From Oharaeibacter diazotrophicus (GTDB lineage Bacteria; Pseudomonadota; Alphaproteobacteria; Rhizobiales; Pleomorphomonadaceae), in NCBI RefSeq assembly GCF_004362745.1, contig NZ_SNXY01000006.1, forward strand, positions 1,550,001-1,614,000: DNA of 64,000 nt, written 5' to 3'. Positions 59,287-64,000 of the stretch are shown here, piece by piece; within the stretch, counting starts at the first letter, position 1, and every line of letters begins with the position of its first letter. The notes beneath the pieces were generated by a model. It made no database searches. It saw only the letters and a list, made by a program, of their open reading frames with translations, and was not told the origin of the DNA. Both the position numbers and the translations under genes were made by a program.

Positions 59287-60132
59287 ATGGCGCGGACAGA
59301 CGCCGGCGCGGCGGCGGGCGGACCGGACGGTCCGGATCCCGGCGGCGGCCCGGCCCTCCAGGGAGATCGACAGGACGGCCGCGGGCGGCCCCACGCCCGG
59401 CGCACCGCCTTGGCCGCGGGCGTCCTCGCCGTCGGCTTCGCGCTCGCCGGCGCGGCGCACGCGCAGGACATCACCATCGGCCTCGGCCAGGGCACCACGC
59501 TGACCGAGCGCGGCGTCCAGCTGATCGGCCTGATCACGGTGCTGTCGCTGGCGCCGTCGATCCTGGTGATGATGACGAGCTTCACCCGGATCGTGGTGGT
59601 GCTGTCGCTGCTGCGCACCGCGATCGGCCTGCAGACCGCACCGCCCAACGCGGTGATGGTGTCGCTGGCGCTGTTCCTGACCGGCTTCATCATGGCGCCG
59701 ACGTTCCAGACCGCCTACGAGGACGGCGTCGCCCCGGTGGTCGCCGGCCAGATCCAACTGACCGAGGGCTTCGAGCGCGCCGTCGCACCGTTCCACGCCT
59801 TCATGCGCGCCAACGTCCGCGAGGCCGACCTCGCGCTCTTCATCGACCTCGCCCGCGAGGAGCCGCCGGAGGCGCCCGAGGACCTGTCGCTGCGCGTCCT
59901 GATCCCGGCCTTCATGATCTCCGAGCTGCGGCGCGCCTTCGAGATCGGCTTCCTGATGTACCTGCCCTTCCTGATCATCGACATGGTGGTGTCGTCGATC
60001 CTCATGGCGATGGGCATGATGATGCTGCCGCCGGCGACCGTGTCGCTGCCGTTCAAGCTGATCTTCTTCGTGCTGGTCGACGGCTGGTCGCTGCTCGCCG
60101 GCAGCCTGATCCGCAGCTACGGCGCCGGGTGA
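59287..60132 (+). CDS. fliP: Flagellar export apparatus protein FliP
   Basis: A 281-residue membrane protein. An N-terminal stretch of about 40 Gly/Pro/Arg-rich residues precedes the signal peptide (TALAAGVLAVGFALAGAAHA), so the true start may be shorter. The core has LAPSILVMMTSFTRIVVVLSLLR, NAVMVSLALFLTGFIMAPTF, LIPAFMISELRRAFEIGFLMYLPFLIIDMVVSSILMAMGMMMLPP (as IPAFMISELRRAFEIGF and VVSSILMAMGMMMLPP). FliP forms the core of the export gate with FliQ and FliR. It is separated from fliO by a hairpin. Confidence 0.95.
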   Translation: MARTDAGAAAGGPDGPDPGGGPALQGDRQDGRGRPHARRTALAAGVLAVGFALAGAAHAQDITIGLGQGTTLTERGVQLIGLITVLSLAPSILVMMTSFTRIVVVLSLLRTAIGLQTAPPNAVMVSLALFLTGFIMAPTFQTAYEDGVAPVVAGQIQLTEGFERAVAPFHAFMRANVREADLALFIDLAREEPPEAPEDLSLRVLIPAFMISELRRAFEIGFLMYLPFLIIDMVVSSILMAMGMMMLPPATVSLPFKLIFFVLVDGWSLLAGSLIRSYGAG

Positions 60133-60157
60133 TCCCGGCGCCGGCCCCGCCCCCTGG

Positions 60158-61036
60158 TCACGCCGCCCGGTTCGCCCGCGCGCTCACCAGCGGGAACACG
60201 GTGCGCCCTTCCACCATCGTTCGCGTCGACCCGCCGATCCAGATCCGGCCGCGGCCGTCGCGGTCGACGTCGACGCGGCCGGCGCGGCCGAGCCGGGTGC
60301 CCTGGGCGGCGCGGTAGGGCCCGTTCGCCCGGCCGGTGTCGTAGAGCCAGCCGGCGACCGACGCGTTGAGGCTGCCGGTCACCGGATCCTCGACGATCAG
60401 GCCGCGGTGGTCGCTGAAGAAGGCGCGCAGCTCGAAGGCCGCCTCGGCTCCCTTCGGATGCGCGCCGACGACGCCGACGTCGATCTTGCGCGGGTGGCCG
60501 CGCCGCGGCTCCAGCGCCAGCACCGCCTCGGCCGAGCCGAGCATGATGCCGAGCCAGCCCGGACCGTTGTCGATCCAGCGCGCGTCGACCACCGCGTCGC
60601 GGCCGATGCCGAGGAGGTCCAGCGCCTCGTCCAGTTCGGCGTCGGTCGGCTTGCCGGAGCGCAGCAGCGGCGGCGCGGCGAAGGCGAGGCCGCCGTCGGT
60701 GCCACGTCGGATCTCGACCAGCCCGGCGCCGCATTCCTGCACGATCCGGCGCGGATCGCGCGGCCGGCCGTTCTGCGTCAGCCAGGTGTGGCAGGTGCCG
60801 AGCGTCGGATGACCGGCGAAGGGCAGTTCGCCCGAGAGCGTGAAGATCCGCACCCGGTAGTCGGCCTCGGGCCGGGTCGGCGGCAGCAGGAAGGTGGTCT
60901 CCGAGAGGTTCAGCCAGCGCGTGATCGCCAGCATGTCGTCGGTGTCGAGGTCGGTCGCGTCGGTCACCACCGCCAGCGGGTTGCCGCTGAACGGGCGGGT
61001 GCCGAAGACGTCGACGAGATCGAGGCGATGGACCAT
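60158..61036 (-). CDS. PhzF family isomerase/epimerase
   Basis: A 292-residue protein of the PhzF/diaminopimelate-epimerase-like fold. The N terminus VDVFGTRPFSGNPLAVV, the Glu in LSETTFLLPP, the FTLSGELPFAGHPTLGTCHTW segment and the C-terminal EDPVTGSLNASVAGWLY are family landmarks. Substrate is unknown. It is divergent from a MocR-type regulator, with an operator-like region between them, so it is probably that regulator's target. Confidence 0.9.
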   Translation of the reverse strand: MVHRLDLVDVFGTRPFSGNPLAVVTDATDLDTDDMLAITRWLNLSETTFLLPPTRPEADYRVRIFTLSGELPFAGHPTLGTCHTWLTQNGRPRDPRRIVQECGAGLVEIRRGTDGGLAFAAPPLLRSGKPTDAELDEALDLLGIGRDAVVDARWIDNGPGWLGIMLGSAEAVLALEPRRGHPRKIDVGVVGAHPKGAEAAFELRAFFSDHRGLIVEDPVTGSLNASVAGWLYDTGRANGPYRAAQGTRLGRAGRVDVDRDGRGRIWIGGSTRTMVEGRTVFPLVSARANRAA

Positions 61037-61091
61037 GGCAAGGCACTCCGGATCGGACGGTCCCCGCGGGACCGGCACGCACCGTCCTAGC

Positions 61092-61137
61092 AAAGTGACA
61101 CACTTTGCCGTAAGGTGGAAAAGTGTACCGACACACT
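61092..61137. promoter_or_regulatory. Operator region between phzF-like gene and MocR regulator
   Basis: The 124-base divergent gap holds AAAGTG-ACA-CACTTT (61092-61106), a perfect palindrome, and a second related element at 61120-61137 with AAAGTGT and ACACACT arms. Both share AAAGTG...ACACACT. The regulator at 61161 is the expected binder, controlling both genes. Confidence 0.65.
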
Positions 61138-61160
61138 ATCGTCGCGGAACCTGATCCCCC

Positions 61161-62516
61161 ATGCGCCTCGCCTCCCCCTGGACGCCCCGCCTCGCCGGCT
61201 CCGGCCTGCCGCACGAGCGGCTCGCCGCGGCGATCGCCGAGGATCTCCAGTCCGGCGCGATCGCGCCCGGCGACCGCCTGCCGCCGCAGCGCGACGTCGC
61301 CTGGCGGCTCGGCCTCGCGGTCGGCACCGTCGGCAAGGCCTACGCCGCCCTCGAGCGCCGCGGCCTCGTCGAGAGCGTCCACGGCCGCGGCAGTTTCGCC
61401 GCCGGCCTCAAGACCGACGACGCCGGCCCGGCCGACCTCGCGGTCAACCGGCCGCCGCAGATGCTCGACGACCGCCTGCTCGCCGCCACCCTCGCCACCG
61501 TCGCCCGCCGGCTCGACGCCGACGCCTTCGGCGGCTACGCGCCCTCCGCCGGCCGGCCGGTACACCGGGCGATGATGGCGCGCTGGCTCGCCCGCCAGGG
61601 CCTGCCGGCCGCGCCCGAGACCGTGCTCCTGACCAACGGCGCCCAGCACGCCCTCTCCGTCGCGCTCGACCTCGCCTGCCCGCCGGGCACGCTGCTCCTC
61701 GTCGAGCGTTTCACCTATCCGGCCGTACCGCTGTTCGCCCGCCACCGCGGCGTCGAGGTCCGCGGCCTCGCCGTCGACGGCGAGGGCATGCGCCCCGACG
61801 CCCTCGCCGAGGCGCTCGCCGACGCCGCCCGCGCCGGCCGCCGCGCCGCGCTCTACCTGATGCCGACGGTGCAGAACCCGACCGCCGCCGCCATGGGCCC
61901 GGCGCGCCGGCGCGCCATCGCCGACCTCGTCGCCCGCCACGACGCGACCATCGTCGAGGACGAGGTCTACGCCGGCCTCGCCGAGGCGCCGCCGCCGCCG
62001 ATCGCCGCCCTGGCGCCGGAGCGCACGCTCCACGTCACCGGCCTCTCCAAGGTGCTGAGCCCCGGGCTCCGGATCGGCGCGCTGGTGGTGCCGCGCGCCC
62101 TCGCCGCCGCCGCCGCCGAGCGGGTTCAGGCCGCCTGCACGTCGGTGTCGGTGCTGTCCTGCCTGATCATGGAGACCTGGTTCGCCGACGGCACCGCCGA
62201 CGTCGTCGCCCGCGCCATCCGCGAGGAGGCCCGCGCCCGCCTCGCGCTCGCCCGCGCCAAGCTGCCCGACGCCAAATTCGCCGCCGGCGGCTACCATCTC
62301 TGGATGCCGATGCCCACCGCCGCCGCGGCCGAGTTCGTCGCCCGCGCCGCCGCGGCCGGGGTGCTTCTGATGTCGGCGCGCGCACCGCTCGCCGATCCCG
62401 CCGATCCCGTGGGCGGCGTCCGCGTCAGCGTCGGCGGCCCGGCCCGGCCGACGCTTGAGCGGGCGCTCGACGTGCTCGCCGGCCTGTCCGAGCCGCCCGC
62501 GATGGCGGCGATCTGA
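61161..62516 (+). CDS. MocR-type regulator (GntR winged helix fused to aminotransferase)
   Basis: A 451-residue fusion. Residues 1 to about 80 hold the GntR winged helix (HERLAAAIAEDLQSGAIAPGDRLPPQRDVAWRLGLAVGTVGKAY, seen as GDRLPPQRDVAWRLGLAVGT), then a linker and a class I aminotransferase-like domain with Lys297 in TGLSKVLSPGLRIG as the PLP-binding residue. MocR proteins sense pyridoxal phosphate or amino-acid derivatives. The divergent phzF-like gene shares its operator region and is the likely target. Confidence 0.92.
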   Translation: MRLASPWTPRLAGSGLPHERLAAAIAEDLQSGAIAPGDRLPPQRDVAWRLGLAVGTVGKAYAALERRGLVESVHGRGSFAAGLKTDDAGPADLAVNRPPQMLDDRLLAATLATVARRLDADAFGGYAPSAGRPVHRAMMARWLARQGLPAAPETVLLTNGAQHALSVALDLACPPGTLLLVERFTYPAVPLFARHRGVEVRGLAVDGEGMRPDALAEALADAARAGRRAALYLMPTVQNPTAAAMGPARRRAIADLVARHDATIVEDEVYAGLAEAPPPPIAALAPERTLHVTGLSKVLSPGLRIGALVVPRALAAAAAERVQAACTSVSVLSCLIMETWFADGTADVVARAIREEARARLALARAKLPDAKFAAGGYHLWMPMPTAAAAEFVARAAAAGVLLMSARAPLADPADPVGGVRVSVGGPARPTLERALDVLAGLSEPPAMAAI

Positions 62517-62621
62517 GTCCCGAGCCCTGCGAGGAGCACCCGACCGGGCGCCGGCCGGATGGCAGGAACCTCCCGCCGTCCCGGCTCGGCCGGGGCGTCG
62601 GGAGCCGGCGGAGACTCTTCC

Positions 62622-64000
62622 TCAACCCGCCGCGGGCGGTGCCGTCGGGGCGGCGGTGTTCTCGGCGCTGGTGCCGCCGCCGGCGCCGAGCGGCACGGCG
62701 GTGCCGTTCTCGATCAGCGCCGGGCGGTTGGGATCGCCGAGTTCGAGGTAGCGCTTGCGGTAGTCGTCGAGGAAGGCCTGCAGCGTGCCGACGTTGGCGA
62801 TCGACTTGACCACCTCCTGGAAGCTGCCGCCGGCCACCTGCATCCGGCTCGTCACCGCCTCGAAGGCGGCGCCGTTGGCGGTCTCGGCCATCTTCTTGGA
62901 ATACTTGGCGCGCAGCCGGTCGAGGCTGAGGCGGTCGCCGGCGAGCGTGAAGCTGATGCCGGCCTTCAGCACCTGCATCTGCTCGAGATCCGACAGCGGC
63001 AGCGGCTCGTTCCAGCGGCCGCCGAGCATGCGCTCGTACTGGTCGCCGGCGTCCTCGTAGCGGTCGTTCTCCCACAGGATGTCGGCGCGCAGGCGCTCGA
63101 TGTCGCCGCCGCGCAGCGGCTTCAGGAGGTCGAGCGCGAGGTCGGGCTTGCCGGTCTCGGCGAGCGCGCGCGCCTCCACCGAGCGGCGCTGGCGCTCGAT
63201 GCCGGCCGGCAGTTCGGACTGCCGGGTGCGGCTGAGGATCAGCAGCGCGCGGTCGGGGCGCTGGTCGAGCAGGTAGACCAGCGCGAGGTCGGCCGCCACC
63301 TGGGCGCGGGCGGCGCCGCGCAGGCGGTTCTCGACCTGATAGGTCAGCAGTTGCTGGGCCTGCGGCAGCAGGTCGACGTCGACCAGCCGCTCGGCCAGCT
63401 TGCGCACCATGGCGTCGCCGCGCCGGCCGTTCGGCGTCAGCTCGCGGAAGTCGTAGTAGAGCGCCAGCGCCTCGGTCGGCTTCATCTCGTCGGCTTTGCC
63501 GTCGAGGTAGAGCGAGGCGAAGGCGGCCTGCATCTCGTCCTGCATCAGCCGGGTGGTCTGGGCGTTCGGGTCGATCTGCATCGCCGAGCGCATCACCTCG
63601 AAGGCGCGGCGGTAGTTGCCCTTCTCGATCGAGTACTGGCCGAGCGTGCGCAGCGTGTTGAGCTCGATGTCGTCGCCGCGCCAGGCCACCGCCAGTTGCT
63701 CCAGGCGGTCGAGCGCCTGGTCGAGGGTGATCAGCCCCTCGCGGCGCTGCAGCAGCACCAGCCGGTAGGTCGCCTCGGCCGCCACCGGACCACGGCCGGT
63801 GCGCACCACGTTGGAAAGGATGCCGATGGCGTCGCCGGCGTGACCGTCGGCGTCGATGGCGCGGGCGTTGAGGAGGTCGAGTTCGGCGAGTTCGTCAGGC
63901 CTCAGCGCCTTCGGGTCGATTTCCGAGAGCAGCGTCCGCGCCTTGGCGTAGTCGTTGAGCTCGAGCGCGGTCGCCACCGACGCCAGCATGAAGCGGCGCT
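62622..64000 (-). CDS. Large helical-repeat protein, C-terminal part (partial)
   Basis: The frame is open past the right edge on the minus strand, so this is the C-terminal portion (at least 459 residues) of a larger protein. It is rich in TPR-like helical pairs (YAKARTLLSEIDPKALRPDEL, YSIEKGNYRRAFEVMRSAMQI, DIERLRADILWENDRYEDAG) and ends in a low-complexity Ala/Pro/Gly tail. No family can be named. It lies near fliP but is convergent with the MocR gene, so a flagellar role is not established. Confidence 0.7.
   Translation of the reverse strand, partial: RRFMLASVATALELNDYAKARTLLSEIDPKALRPDELAELDLLNARAIDADGHAGDAIGILSNVVRTGRGPVAAEATYRLVLLQRREGLITLDQALDRLEQLAVAWRGDDIELNTLRTLGQYSIEKGNYRRAFEVMRSAMQIDPNAQTTRLMQDEMQAAFASLYLDGKADEMKPTEALALYYDFRELTPNGRRGDAMVRKLAERLVDVDLLPQAQQLLTYQVENRLRGAARAQVAADLALVYLLDQRPDRALLILSRTRQSELPAGIERQRRSVEARALAETGKPDLALDLLKPLRGGDIERLRADILWENDRYEDAGDQYERMLGGRWNEPLPLSDLEQMQVLKAGISFTLAGDRLSLDRLRAKYSKKMAETANGAAFEAVTSRMQVAGGSFQEVVKSIANVGTLQAFLDDYRKRYLELGDPNRPALIENGTAVPLGAGGGTSAENTAAPTAPPAAG

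Overview
The window is very GC-rich (about 70% by eye, strong G/C at third codon positions) and reads as chromosome of a flagellated alphaproteobacterium of the order Hyphomicrobiales (Rhizobiales). Supporting signs are a CckA hybrid kinase, a CtrA-type site (TTAA-N7-TTAA) between flagellar operons, an alphaproteobacterial LexA-type site upstream of recA, an Anbu peptidase next to a transglutaminase, Usg, a DUF6867 gene inside a liv transport operon, and a DUF1800/DUF1501 pair beside flhB. I cannot name a genus. No rRNA, tRNA or CRISPR array was seen.

Layout. 1-4.7 kb: transglutaminase end and Anbu, cueR, usg, and a VWA/MoxR pair. 4.8-12.4 kb: a branched-chain amino-acid ABC operon on the minus strand (livH-livM-livG-livF-DUF6867-small ORF-livJ), closed by a strong intrinsic terminator and followed by a second binding protein. 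12.4-16.9 kb: flavin reductase, a secreted protein, P1-family peptidase, a membrane protein and purB. 16.9-19.7 kb: an AT-rich foreign gene (FkbH-like HAD protein) lying between two same-orientation remnants of an IS630-type transposase. 19.7-25.9 kb: Excalibur protein, MFS exporter, and a tandem pair of about 540-residue secreted paralogues whose leaders were duplicated with them and share three hairpins, then another secreted protein. 26-35.3 kb: housekeeping and redox genes (murI, MarR, YHS protein, trmJ, aldehyde dehydrogenase with an FNR/FixK-type box, truncated hemoglobin, icd, two unknowns, cyclic-nucleotide-gated K+ channel). 36-47.8 kb: alaS, recA, pseudouridine catabolism (psuK-psuG-GNAT), cytochrome P450, a GGDEF-EAL protein and a vsr-dcm pair. 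47.9-60.1 kb: cckA, DUF1501/DUF1800, the flagellar operon flgB-flgC-fliE-fliQ-fliR-flhB (minus) and fliO, fliP (plus). 60.1-64 kb: phzF and a divergent MocR-type regulator sharing an operator region, then the C-terminal part of a large repeat protein.

How the parts connect. CckA is the kinase at the head of the CtrA phosphorelay in this class, and the palindromic CtrA site lies between the two flagellar transcription units it would be expected to control. The liv genes encode a complete importer with two candidate binding proteins. psuK, psuG and the acetyltransferase are translationally coupled. The two most unusual regions are the foreign FkbH gene between IS remnants and the tandem PPC-like secreted proteins with a duplicated structured leader.
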